NCBI RefSeq assembly: GCF_000720325.1
Contig: NZ_JOJM01000004.1
Location: 248,001 to 312,000, forward strand
Direction of reading: 5' to 3'
Source: Streptomyces sp. NRRL B-1347
GTDB taxonomy: Bacteria > Actinomycetota > Actinomycetes > Streptomycetales > Streptomycetaceae
Length of the DNA stretch: 64,000 nucleotides
This document shows positions 27,057-34,809 of the stretch, piece by piece. A model generated the notes under the pieces. That model made no database searches and was not told the DNA's origin. It saw only the letters and a list, made by a program, of their open reading frames with translations. Position 1 is the stretch's first letter; each line of letters begins with the position of its first letter. The position numbers and the translations under genes are program-made.

Positions 27057-27512
27057 CTACGAAGACGAGGGGGCCGTCGCCCCGTCCACCAGCCGCAGCG
27101 CGTCCGCGGCCGCCGGTGACAGCATGGAGACGTGCAGGTCGGACAGGGGCATCCAGCGCGCGGCGTCGGTCGACCCGTCGACCTCCGTGACCGTCGTGGC
27201 CCCCGGCTTCAGGGTGACGGCGTAGAAGATCCCCACGAGGTGCCAGTCGATGCCGTGGCGCCGCACGGCGTACGAGCGGGCGTCCAGCAGCCTGGCGTCG
27301 AGGAGTTCACGCCCGGTCTCCTCAAGCAGCTCCCGCGCGAGCCCCTGCACGGGCTGCTCACCCGGGTCGATCCCGCCGCCGGGCAGGTGCCAGAGCCCCG
27401 GGGCGAAGACAGGTGACGCGTCGGACAGGCGGGCCAGCAGCATCCGCCCGTCCTCCACCACGACGGCGTAGGCCGAAACCCGGTTCTGCGTAGGAGTGTT
27501 CATGATTCCCAT
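27057..27512 (-). CDS. Nudix hydrolase
   Basis: 151 residues. The Nudix box is complete: GGIDPGEQPVQGLARELLEETG (G-x5-E-x7-R-E-x-x-E-E-x-G). It probably hydrolyses a nucleoside diphosphate derivative. ATG 27512 has AGGAAGG upstream; ATG 27503 is the alternative. It follows the DeoR gene on the same strand after a 40-base gap. Confidence 0.9.
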   Translation of the reverse strand: MGIMNTPTQNRVSAYAVVVEDGRMLLARLSDASPVFAPGLWHLPGGGIDPGEQPVQGLARELLEETGRELLDARLLDARSYAVRRHGIDWHLVGIFYAVTLKPGATTVTEVDGSTDAARWMPLSDLHVSMLSPAAADALRLVDGATAPSSS

Positions 27513-27552
27513 TCTGCCTTCCTGTCTTCCTGCGTTCGTTCGGCCCGTAGTC

Positions 27553-28311
27553 TCAGCTCGCGGCCAGGACCTCCACGCCGAGTGCCTTCAGCTGCTCGAC
27601 GACCGCGCCGCGGGGATCGGCGTCGGTGATCAGTCCGCTGACCTCCTCCCAGGGCAGGACGCGGAACCGTGAGGCCGTGCCGATCTTCTCGGACGAGGCG
27701 AGGACGTAGGTGTCGGCGGCCCGTGCGGCCAGGGCGCGTTTCATCGCTGCCTCCTCGACGTCTCCGGTGGTCAGCCCCGACTCCGGATGCACACCGGTGA
27801 CGCCGAGCAGACAGAGGTCGGCGGAGACGTTCTGCGCCGCCTCGACCGCGGTGGCACCACACGTGACCGCCGAGTGCTTGAAGACGCGGCCCCCGAGCAG
27901 GAAGAGCTCCACCTGCGGATGGTCGAGCAGGGCTCCGGCGATCGTCGGGCTGTGGGTGATCACGGTGCAGGCGAGGTCCTGCGGCAGCGCGCGGGCGACG
28001 GCGAGGGCGGTGGTTCCCCCGTCGAGGATCAGCGCGCCACCCGGCCGCACGAGGCCGGCCGCCACCGCGGCGACCTTGCGCTTGCCGTCCGGGGCCACGG
28101 TCTGCCGCGCGGCGTAGTCCACCACCGCGGGCGACACGGGCAGGGCGCCCCCGTAGACCCGCTGGCACAGCCCATCGGCGGCCAGATCGCGCAGGTCGCG
28201 CCGCACGCTGTCCTCAGAGATCCCGAGTTCGGCGGCGACGTCCTTGGCGACGATCTTGCGCTCGCGGGCGAGCAGACCGAGGAGGTGGTCGCGTCGTTCA
28301 GCAGCCAGCAT
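27553..28311 (-). CDS. DeoR-family transcriptional regulator
   Basis: 252 residues. DeoR HTH at about 3-58 (RRDHLLGLLARERKIVAKDVAAELGISEDSVRRDL region), then a DeoR sensor domain with ILDGGTTALAVARAL and GGRVFKHS, which binds phosphorylated sugars or nucleosides in relatives. ATG 28311 follows AGGAGAG. It is divergent from the DUF4406/Nudix pair and probably regulates it. Confidence 0.93.
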   Translation of the reverse strand: MLAAERRDHLLGLLARERKIVAKDVAAELGISEDSVRRDLRDLAADGLCQRVYGGALPVSPAVVDYAARQTVAPDGKRKVAAVAAGLVRPGGALILDGGTTALAVARALPQDLACTVITHSPTIAGALLDHPQVELFLLGGRVFKHSAVTCGATAVEAAQNVSADLCLLGVTGVHPESGLTTGDVEEAAMKRALAARAADTYVLASSEKIGTASRFRVLPWEEVSGLITDADPRGAVVEQLKALGVEVLAAS

Positions 28312-28330
28312 GCACTCTCTCTCCTGTTCT

Positions 28331-28348
28331 TGCACGTTTCTGCGTGTA
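28331..28348. promoter_or_regulatory. Possible DeoR operator
   Basis: TGCACG-TTTCTG-CGTGTA, an imperfect inverted repeat centred in the 49-base gap between the divergent deoR and DUF4406 genes. TACTGTAG just after may be a -10 box for the rightward gene. Confidence 0.35.
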
Positions 28349-28360
28349 CTGTAGCGCGCC

Positions 28361-28744
28361 ATGACCGACAAGCCGATGCTCATCCTCATCGCCGGGCCCT
28401 ACCGCTCCGGCACGGACGGCGACCCGCAGGCCATGGCCGCGAACCTCACCCGCCTCGAAGCGGCGGCGTGGCCGGTCTTCGCCGCCGGTCACCTCCCGGT
28501 GATCGGGGAGTGGGTGGCCCTGCCCGTCCTGCGCTCGGCTGGCGCGGGCCCTACCGACCCCCTCGCCGACCAGGTGCTCTACCCGACCGCCGAGCGCCTG
28601 CTCGCCCACTGCGACGCCGCGCTCCGGCTCCCCGGCGACTCGGCCGGAGCCGACCAGGACGTCGCCACCGCCCACCGGCGCGGCCTGCCCGTTTACCACG
28701 ACGTGGCCGAGATCCCCCGTCGCACTCCGCAGGAGGCCGCGTGA
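28361..28744 (+). CDS. DUF4406 (nucleoside deoxyribosyltransferase-like) protein
   Basis: 127 residues beginning MTDKPMLILIAGPYRSGTDGDP. The LIAGPY motif and the later DAALRLPGDSAGADQDVATA region match DUF4406, a relative of nucleoside 2-deoxyribosyltransferases. Its stop overlaps the GTG start of the following Nudix gene. The operon looks like nucleotide-sugar or NAD-type salvage; inferred. Confidence 0.85.
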   Translation: MTDKPMLILIAGPYRSGTDGDPQAMAANLTRLEAAAWPVFAAGHLPVIGEWVALPVLRSAGAGPTDPLADQVLYPTAERLLAHCDAALRLPGDSAGADQDVATAHRRGLPVYHDVAEIPRRTPQEAA

Positions 28745-29439
28745 ATCCCCGCCCCGGCGTCGACGTCCCCGACCACCGCGGGCGCACCGGCCTCGACCGG
28801 GCCGGACGCGACCTGGACCGCAACCCCGACGTCGTGATCCGCGACGTGGAGCTCACCTCCCAGGGCTGGCACGTCCTGCGCCGCACCACCTACGACTACC
28901 GGCGCCGCGACGGACGCTGGGTCACCCAGCAGCGCGAGACGTACGACCGCGGCAACGGCGCGGTCGTCCTGCCGTACGACACGGAGCGCGGACGGGTGCT
29001 GCTCACCCGTCAGTTCCGCTACCCGGCCTACGTCAACGGCCACCCGGACGGCATGCTCGTCGAGGCCGCGGCCGGGCTGCTCGACGGCGACGACCCGTCC
29101 TCCGCCGTCCGGCGCGAGAGCGCCGAGGAACTCGGCGTCACGCTCGGCCCGCTCACCCGCGTCCTCGACGCCTATATGAGCCCCGGCTCGGTCACCGAGC
29201 GCCTGTACTTCTACGCCGCCCCCTACACCCCGGCCGACCGCACCGGCACCGGTGGCGGACTCGAGGAGGACGGCGAGGACATCGAAGTCCTCGAACTGCC
29301 CTTCGCCGACGCCCTCGCCATGGTCCGCGACGGACGCATCACCGACGGCAAGACGATCCTGCTCCTGCAGTGGGCCGCCCTGGACGGACCCTTCGCTCCG
29401 CTCGCTCCGCGAACGGGCACCGGCCCGGACACGAGCTGA
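28741..29439 (+). CDS. Nudix hydrolase, GDP-mannose/ADP-ribose pyrophosphatase type
   Basis: 232 residues from GTG 28741, overlapping the DUF4406 stop (GTGA). The Nudix box reads GLLDGDDPSSAVRRESAEELG: the first Glu of the consensus is Asp, but the REx2EExG core is intact. Upstream segments (LTRQFRYPAYVNG, LVEAAAG) match the GDP-mannose/ADP-ribose pyrophosphatase branch. Confidence 0.88.
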   Translation: MNPRPGVDVPDHRGRTGLDRAGRDLDRNPDVVIRDVELTSQGWHVLRRTTYDYRRRDGRWVTQQRETYDRGNGAVVLPYDTERGRVLLTRQFRYPAYVNGHPDGMLVEAAAGLLDGDDPSSAVRRESAEELGVTLGPLTRVLDAYMSPGSVTERLYFYAAPYTPADRTGTGGGLEEDGEDIEVLELPFADALAMVRDGRITDGKTILLLQWAALDGPFAPLAPRTGTGPDTS

Positions 29440-29440
29440 C

Positions 29441-29745
29441 CCCGAGCGCGACGCCAGGCTCGACCGCATCGAAGCACGTCCCGGACCGATTCCCCGACCG
29501 GGTCTTCGCGTTCGACGAGTTCGGTCCGCTCGCCATCCGCCCCGCCGCCGGCTCGTCCTGGCCCCCTGCCGGTTACCCCGAACGGCATCCTGCCACCTGC
29601 CACCGCAACCACACCGTCCGGACCCGGGCCCTGCACGCCTACCTGCGATGGCGCAACGCCGACGCCCGTCACCCCGACGTGCTCGCCGCCCAGCGGAAGG
29701 AGCGTGCTCGCATCCGCAGCGAGAAGGGCCTGCACTGGGGACACG
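29441..29745 (+). pseudogene. IS630-family transposase remnant with internal deletion
   Basis: Short pieces match Streptomyces IS630-type transposases: ERDARLDRIEA in one frame, then DRFPDRVFAFDEFGPLAIRP in another, joined directly after ATCHR to the C-terminal NHTVRTRALHAYLRWRNA and RHPDVLAAQRKERARIRSEK. The roughly 100 residues between, which carry the other catalytic acids, are missing. At least one frameshift and one deletion make it inactive. It marks the edge between the salvage genes and the biosynthetic region. Confidence 0.8.
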
Positions 29746-29755
29746 GCATGTGTGC

Positions 29756-30457
29756 TCAGAAGTTGGGCAACACCTTGATCAACTCGACGTTGACGCCCAC
29801 CGGTTTGGCCACCGCCCAACTCACACAGTCGGCGACGTCGTCGGCGCTCAACGGTTGGATCTCCCCGTATGCCTCTTCGGCCTTCTTCTCGTCGCCGCCG
29901 AATCGCACGAGGTTGAACTCGGTGCGCACCAAGCCGGGGGCGATCTCGATCACTTGGACGGGCGTTCCCTGCATCTCCTTGCGCAGGGTGTCGGCGACCG
30001 CCACCTGACCGTACTTCGCCGACGCGTAGCCCGCGGCGCCGGGATAGGTCTGGTACCCGGTCAGTGAGGTGATCACCACGATCCTCGCGTCACCGCTCGC
30101 CCGCAGCGCGGGCAGCAGCTTCTGCGTGACGCGGATCGTGCCCAGGACATTGATCTCGTACATGCGCAGACAGGCCTCCGGGTCGAGGTCCGCGATCCGG
30201 TCCACTCCCAGGGAGCATCCCGCGTTGTTCACGAGGACCTTGCACTCGGACACCGACTCGGCCAGCTCCGCGACCGACTGGGCGTCGGTGACGTCCAGCC
30301 GGATCGCCCGCCCTCCGATCTCCTTCGCCAGGGCTTCGAGCCTGTCGAAGCGACGCGCCGCGACGACGACGTCGAATCCGTCGGAGGCCAGACGGCGGGC
30401 GGAAGCAAGCCCGATCCCGCTACTGGCACCGGTCACCACAGCTATGGGTTTCGCCAT
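29756..30457 (-). CDS. Short-chain dehydrogenase/reductase
   Basis: 233 residues, classical SDR: TGASSGIG cofactor loop, AARRFDR favouring NADP, NNAG, catalytic Ser (ITSLTGY) and Y-x-x-x-K (YASAKYG). No recognisable partner; it lies just left of the NRPS promoter on the opposite strand, so cluster membership is doubtful. ATG 30457 has no strong ribosome binding site. Confidence 0.92.
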   Translation of the reverse strand: MAKPIAVVTGASSGIGLASARRLASDGFDVVVAARRFDRLEALAKEIGGRAIRLDVTDAQSVAELAESVSECKVLVNNAGCSLGVDRIADLDPEACLRMYEINVLGTIRVTQKLLPALRASGDARIVVITSLTGYQTYPGAAGYASAKYGQVAVADTLRKEMQGTPVQVIEIAPGLVRTEFNLVRFGGDEKKAEEAYGEIQPLSADDVADCVSWAVAKPVGVNVELIKVLPNF

Positions 30458-30724
30458 GCCCGCAGATCTTGCCTCACGCGTGCGGTGGTGACCACCCTCC
30501 AGATCATCGGTTTGGCCGCCGGTGAAGCGTGAGTTGACCCAGGGCGGGCTGAACGGCTGCCGGCTCGGCCGCCGATCCGCGCCCGTGGTGTGGGGGCGGA
30601 CGCCAGGTGTGTGCGGTCCGCGTGCCCCGTGGTGTGCTCTTCGGCCATCGCTATCGCCGTGTAGCGCAGCTCACACAGCGGCAACCCTGTGTCCCACTGC
30701 TGCTACGAACAGGGATGTTTTTGG

Positions 30725-30754
30725 TTGACGTCCGTCGTCGACGATACGTAGGCT
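30725..30754 (+). promoter_or_regulatory. Probable promoter of the NRPS operon
   Basis: TTGACG (30725-30730) and TAGGCT (30749-30754) are separated by 18 bases, a good sigma-HrdB-type match. Transcription would start near 30761, placing the tandem repeats and palindrome in the 5' leader. The preceding gap, 30458-30720, holds no gene I can support. Confidence 0.55.
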
Positions 30755-30759
30755 CCGGT

Positions 30760-30820
30760 CGTTCAAGCCAAAAGTTGTCCGCTACACGGCCGTTCGGGCC
30801 ACAAGTTGTCCGCCACACGA
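30760..30820 (+). repeat. Two tandem 31-bp-period direct repeats in the NRPS control region
   Basis: 30760-30789 and 30791-30820 agree at 25 of 30 positions; the core AAGTTGTCCGC is identical. A period of 31 bp is close to three helical turns, so two bound proteins would sit on the same face. Probably a regulator binding array. Confidence 0.8.
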
Positions 30821-30833
30821 AAGGCTTTCGTGT
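30815..30833. promoter_or_regulatory. 19-bp perfect palindrome, probable operator
   Basis: ACACGAAAG-G-CTTTCGTGT has 9-base arms and a single central base. The loop is too small for an RNA hairpin, so a dimeric DNA-binding protein is likely. It overlaps the end of the second direct repeat. Confidence 0.65.
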
Positions 30834-30891
30834 CAGTGCGAGCAGTCACCCCACAGGGTTCCTTTCCCATAGCGGCCAGGACCGGCCATTG

Positions 30892-32184
30892 ATGGGGTCT
30901 CGAGAACGGTTCGCGGTATTTCGGGACCGTGATTTCTCCGTCTTCTTCGTCGGCTATGTCACGTCCAACCTCGGTACGTCGATGGCATCCGTGGCGCTGG
31001 CCTTCGCGGTCCTGCACAACGACGGATCACCCACCGACCTGAGTCTGGTCCTCGCCGCGCGCATCGTGCCGATGGTGCTGTTGCTCCTCGGCGGCGGGGT
31101 GCTCGGCGACCGGCTGCCGCGGCGCCTGGTGATGCTGGTGGCCGACTCCGTGCGCGCCCTCAGCCAGGGTGCCCTGGCCGTGCTGTTGCTGATCGGGCCC
31201 GTGCCCCTGTGGGTGGTGCTCACCCTCGCCGCCTGCGGTGGGGTCGGTGAGGCCCTGTTCCGTCCCTCGTTCGACGGTCTGGTGCCGCAGCTCGCCCCGA
31301 AGGACCGGCTGCCGGAGGCCAACTCCCTGCTCGGGATGGCCCAGTCGGCCGCGAGCGTGGGCGGTCCTGCGCTCGCGGGCGTCCTGGTCGCGGTCACCTC
31401 GGCGGCCACGGTTCTGCTGGTGGACGCGCTGAGCTATGTGGTGAGCGTCGGCGCCCTGCTCATGCTGCGGGCCGGCAACCGGGCGCCCGACTCCGGCGGC
31501 AGCTCCATGGTGGCCGAACTGCGGGCCGGATGGCGGGCCTTCTCGGCCCACACATGGCTGTGGACCGTCACCCTCCAGTTCACTCTGTTCAACCTGCTGG
31601 TGTGGGCGCCCTACTTGGTCCTCGGCCCCGTCTCGGCGGGCCGCAGCTACGGTGGGTCCGAGGCCTGGGGGCTGATCGTCGGCACCTTCGGCGGCGGCTC
31701 GCTGCTCGGCGGTCTGCTGCTGCTCGGCCGACGGCCCTCGCGCCCGCTGGTCGTGACCACACTGATCACGTTCCTGTGGGCGGCTCCCTCAGCGGCCCTC
31801 GCCGTCCGCGCGCCGCTGTGGACGGTGTGCGCCGCGGCCCTCGCGGCCGGCGTGTCGAGCGCGGTGTTCAACAGCCTCTGGATGACGACGATCCAGCAGC
31901 ACGTGCCCGCGGACAGCCTGTCCCGGGTGATGTCGTACGTGACCTTCGGGGCCTATTCGGTCGGGCCGGTCGGGCTCGCCCTCGCCGGTCCACTGGCGGA
32001 ACAGACCAGCATCGGCCTGATCCTGGCCATCGGCGTCGGCTGGCAGGTCCTTGCTAATTCCGTGGTGCTCATGCTGCCGGCCGTACGCAATCTGCACGCG
32101 CCGAATGCGGATCAGAACGAGAGCGCCGCGGAGAACTCCGCGGAATCCGCCGAGTCCAGTACATCTGACGTACCGGCGACCTGA
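30892..32184 (+). CDS. MFS exporter (DHA3/MefA-like), probable product export
   Basis: 430 residues with about 12 hydrophobic segments, an MFS_3-type drug exporter. Signatures include the N-terminal FRDRDFSVFFVGYVTSNLGTSM and the loop GDRLPRRLVMLVADSVRAL, equivalent to motif A. First gene of the NRPS operon. The frame is open far upstream, but ATG 30892 matches the family start and has AGGA about 10 bases before it. Probably exports the peptide and gives self-resistance. A hydrophilic Glu/Ser-rich tail follows the last helix. Confidence 0.9.
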   Translation: MGSRERFAVFRDRDFSVFFVGYVTSNLGTSMASVALAFAVLHNDGSPTDLSLVLAARIVPMVLLLLGGGVLGDRLPRRLVMLVADSVRALSQGALAVLLLIGPVPLWVVLTLAACGGVGEALFRPSFDGLVPQLAPKDRLPEANSLLGMAQSAASVGGPALAGVLVAVTSAATVLLVDALSYVVSVGALLMLRAGNRAPDSGGSSMVAELRAGWRAFSAHTWLWTVTLQFTLFNLLVWAPYLVLGPVSAGRSYGGSEAWGLIVGTFGGGSLLGGLLLLGRRPSRPLVVTTLITFLWAAPSAALAVRAPLWTVCAAALAAGVSSAVFNSLWMTTIQQHVPADSLSRVMSYVTFGAYSVGPVGLALAGPLAEQTSIGLILAIGVGWQVLANSVVLMLPAVRNLHAPNADQNESAAENSAESAESSTSDVPAT

Positions 32185-32231
32185 CCCACCCCTTCTTCTC
32201 CTTTCCGCCACAGTTCCCGAAACGGGGGTTC

Positions 32232-34055
32232 ATGGTGACTGTGCAGCGTTCGCATGCCCTTGCCCAAAAAGAGCCGACAGTATGGGACCTGATATCTGAG
32301 ACACGGGTGCGCCGTCCCGACGCGGTGGCCCTCACCGACGGAATGCGCCATTTCACTTATGCGGAATTGGTGGCGATCGCTGCCCGGGTCGCGCACGTCC
32401 TGCGCGGCAAGGGGATCGGGCCGGGAGACACCGTGGCCCTGTGCTCCGTGCGGTCCACGGAGCAGGTCCTCGCACTGGTCGGCACCCTCGCCTCCGGAGC
32501 CGCCGTGGCGCCCTTCGACGTGCGCCAGGCCGCCACGGCCGTACGCGAGAACGTGACGCGGCTCGCGCCCGCCGTCGTCCTCGTCGACGCCGACGGGGCG
32601 GAGCTCTTCCCCGACGCGCTGCGCCTGGACGGCCTGCTGGCCATCGACGGGGCCGCGGATGTGGCGCTGCCGCCCGGTCCGGATCTGACGGACCTCGCGT
32701 ATGTGCTGCACACCTCCGGCTCCTCGGGGCGGCCCAAACCGGTGCAGGTGCCGCACAGCGCCGTGCAGAACCGTTTCCTGTGGGGGCAGACCCGTTACCC
32801 CATCGGCCCTGACGACACCGTCGTCCACTGGGGATCCCTGGTCTTCGACTGCTCGTTCTGGGTGGTGCTCGCGCCCCTGTGCTTCGGTGCCACCCTGCTC
32901 GTGGCCCCCGACGGCCTCGAGGCCGAACCCGAGGAACTCGCGGCGCTGTTCGACCGCCACCGGGTCACCGTGATGCACTCCGTGCCCTCCCTGCTGCGCG
33001 AGTTCACCTCCGAGGGCGGAGCCGCGGCCCTGGCCTCGCTGCGCTATCTGCTGATCGCGGGCGAGCGGCTGCCCGGCGATCTGATCCGGCAGGTCCTGGA
33101 CCTGACGGGTGCCCGGATCTTCAACCAGTACGGCCCCACCGAGACGTGCATCGACGTCCTCACCCACGAGATCGCCCCCGGGGACGAGGCACTGGACGCC
33201 ATGCCCATCGGCCGCCCCCTCGACGGGGTGCACGCCGTGGTCGCCGACGAGGCCGGTGCCCCGGTCCCGGCCGGTACCGCCGGTGAGCTGCTGATCGGCG
33301 GAACCAGCGTGGCCTGGGGGTATGCGGGGCGCGCCGCCGCGACCGCCGAGCGCTTCGTGCCCGACCCGTACGGAGCCCCCGGCGGTCGGCTCTACCGGAC
33401 CGGTGACCTGGTGCGCGAACGGCCCGACGGAGCACTGGAGTTCCTCGGCCGCGTGGATCACCAGGTCAAGATCCGCGGGGTCCGCGTGGAGCCCTCCGAC
33501 GTCGAACACGCCCTGCTGCTGCATCCCGACGTCAGCCAGGCGGCCGTGGTCGCGGTGGAGGACCCCGAACACGAGGGCATCCGCCTCGCCGCACACCTGG
33601 TGACGGGCGAGAAGACGCCCGACGACGCCGACCTGCGCGACTTCCTCGCCCAGCGCCTGGTCTCCGCCGCCCTCCCCGAAAGCTACCGGCGGCACCCGAC
33701 CCTGCCCCGGCTGACCAGCGGAAAGATCGACCGCCTCGCACTGGCCCGGCAGGCCGCACACCACCCGCGAGGCGCGTCCGACGAGCCGCCGTACGAGGCC
33801 CCGCGCACCGAGACCGAGCAGACCATCGCCCGGATGTGGCAGGACCTGCTCCGGGTCGAACGCGTGGGACGTGACTCCGACTTCCTCACCCTCGGCGGAC
33901 AGTCGCTCCTGGCCATGCGGCTGATCGCCCGCGTCCGGGCCGGATTCCGCGTGCGGCTGCCCGCCCGCGCGGTCTTCCGCGCCTCGACCCTGGCGCGCTT
34001 CGCCGCCGTCGTGGACGAGGCCGTCGCCCAACGGGAAGGCGCCGGTGTTGGCTGA
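32232..34055 (+). CDS. NRPS A-PCP didomain, serine-like code
   Basis: 607 residues. The adenylation domain covers about 15-510 and the carrier domain about 525-600, with phosphopantetheine site Ser558 (LGGQS). Core motifs: A3 HTSGSSGRPKP (final Gly replaced by Pro170), A5 NQYGPTE, A7 YRTGDL, catalytic Lys498. Binding-pocket residues read D206 C207 W210 H249 L274 A276 Q299 I307 D308; DCWHLAQID is closest to the Ser code DVWHLSLID. No condensation domain, so it loads an amino acid onto its own carrier for use in trans. Start ATG 32232 has only a weak ribosome binding site. Confidence 0.9.
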   Translation: MVTVQRSHALAQKEPTVWDLISETRVRRPDAVALTDGMRHFTYAELVAIAARVAHVLRGKGIGPGDTVALCSVRSTEQVLALVGTLASGAAVAPFDVRQAATAVRENVTRLAPAVVLVDADGAELFPDALRLDGLLAIDGAADVALPPGPDLTDLAYVLHTSGSSGRPKPVQVPHSAVQNRFLWGQTRYPIGPDDTVVHWGSLVFDCSFWVVLAPLCFGATLLVAPDGLEAEPEELAALFDRHRVTVMHSVPSLLREFTSEGGAAALASLRYLLIAGERLPGDLIRQVLDLTGARIFNQYGPTETCIDVLTHEIAPGDEALDAMPIGRPLDGVHAVVADEAGAPVPAGTAGELLIGGTSVAWGYAGRAAATAERFVPDPYGAPGGRLYRTGDLVRERPDGALEFLGRVDHQVKIRGVRVEPSDVEHALLLHPDVSQAAVVAVEDPEHEGIRLAAHLVTGEKTPDDADLRDFLAQRLVSAALPESYRRHPTLPRLTSGKIDRLALARQAAHHPRGASDEPPYEAPRTETEQTIARMWQDLLRVERVGRDSDFLTLGGQSLLAMRLIARVRAGFRVRLPARAVFRASTLARFAAVVDEAVAQREGAGVG

Positions 34056-34809
34056 GCGACACGAACTCCGGATCCCGGCCCGCTACAACGGACCGCCCGA
34101 CTCCGGGCACGGCGGATACGTCTCCGGCCGGTTCGCCGCCCTAGCGGCCCCCCACCAGGGCGCCACCGTCACCGTGACCCTGACCGAGCCCACCCCGCTG
34201 GCCGAGCCGCTGACCTTCACCCCCGGCCCGCGCCGGTCCACGGTCACACACGGCACCCGGCTGATCGCCACGGTGGCGTCCGGCCGCGCCCCCGTCGATC
34301 CACCGCCCTCCGTGGACCCGGCCACCGCGCGAGCTGCCGCGGCCCGCTTCGCGGGGCACGCGGGCCACCCGTTCCCCACCTGCTTCGCGTGCGGGCACAG
34401 CCGCCCCGCCCGGGACGGCCTCGCTCTGGCCCCGGGGCCGGTGGACGGCGTGCCGGACACCGTGGCCACCCCCTGGACTCCCGCAGCCGAGGGGATCGCC
34501 GACGGCTTCCCCGTCCCGGACGCGCTCGTGTGGAGCGCGCTCGACTGCCCCGGCGGCTGGGCCGACGACCCGCTGGCCCGCCCCCGTCTCCTGAGCCGGA
34601 TGACGGCCGTCGTGCGGCGCGCGCCGCGAGCCGGTGAGCCGTGCGTGGTGGTGGCCAGGCGCGGTGCCGTCAGCGGGCGGCTGCTGCGGGTCGACAGCGC
34701 CCTGTACGACGCCACGGAGCAGCTCCTGGCGAGCGCGACCGCCACCTGGACCGCGCTCGTCGACTCCGGCACCCACGTCTCGAACTCGCCAGGAAAGGAC
34801 ACGGCATGA
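34045..34809 (+). CDS. Hotdog-fold thioesterase-like protein inside the NRPS operon
   Basis: 254 residues. The central CFACGHSRPARDGLAL resembles the actinobacterial thioesterase-superfamily proteins whose signature is FPTCFxCG; the length fits a double hotdog fold. GTG 34045 overlaps the preceding A-PCP gene by 11 bases and its stop overlaps the next ATG, so it is fully embedded in the translation chain. Hotdog proteins cleave or transfer thioesters, so it could proofread carrier-bound intermediates. No catalytic residue can be assigned with certainty. Confidence 0.7.
   Translation: MLAERHELRIPARYNGPPDSGHGGYVSGRFAALAAPHQGATVTVTLTEPTPLAEPLTFTPGPRRSTVTHGTRLIATVASGRAPVDPPPSVDPATARAAAARFAGHAGHPFPTCFACGHSRPARDGLALAPGPVDGVPDTVATPWTPAAEGIADGFPVPDALVWSALDCPGGWADDPLARPRLLSRMTAVVRRAPRAGEPCVVVARRGAVSGRLLRVDSALYDATEQLLASATATWTALVDSGTHVSNSPGKDTA

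Noticed and set aside
29370..30008. 212-residue plus-strand ORF as a functional transposase
   Set aside because: It lacks the central catalytic part and runs on into the antisense of the SDR gene; only a relic is supported.
30760..30820. CRISPR array
   Set aside because: Only two imperfect copies with one base between, no spacers and no cas genes.
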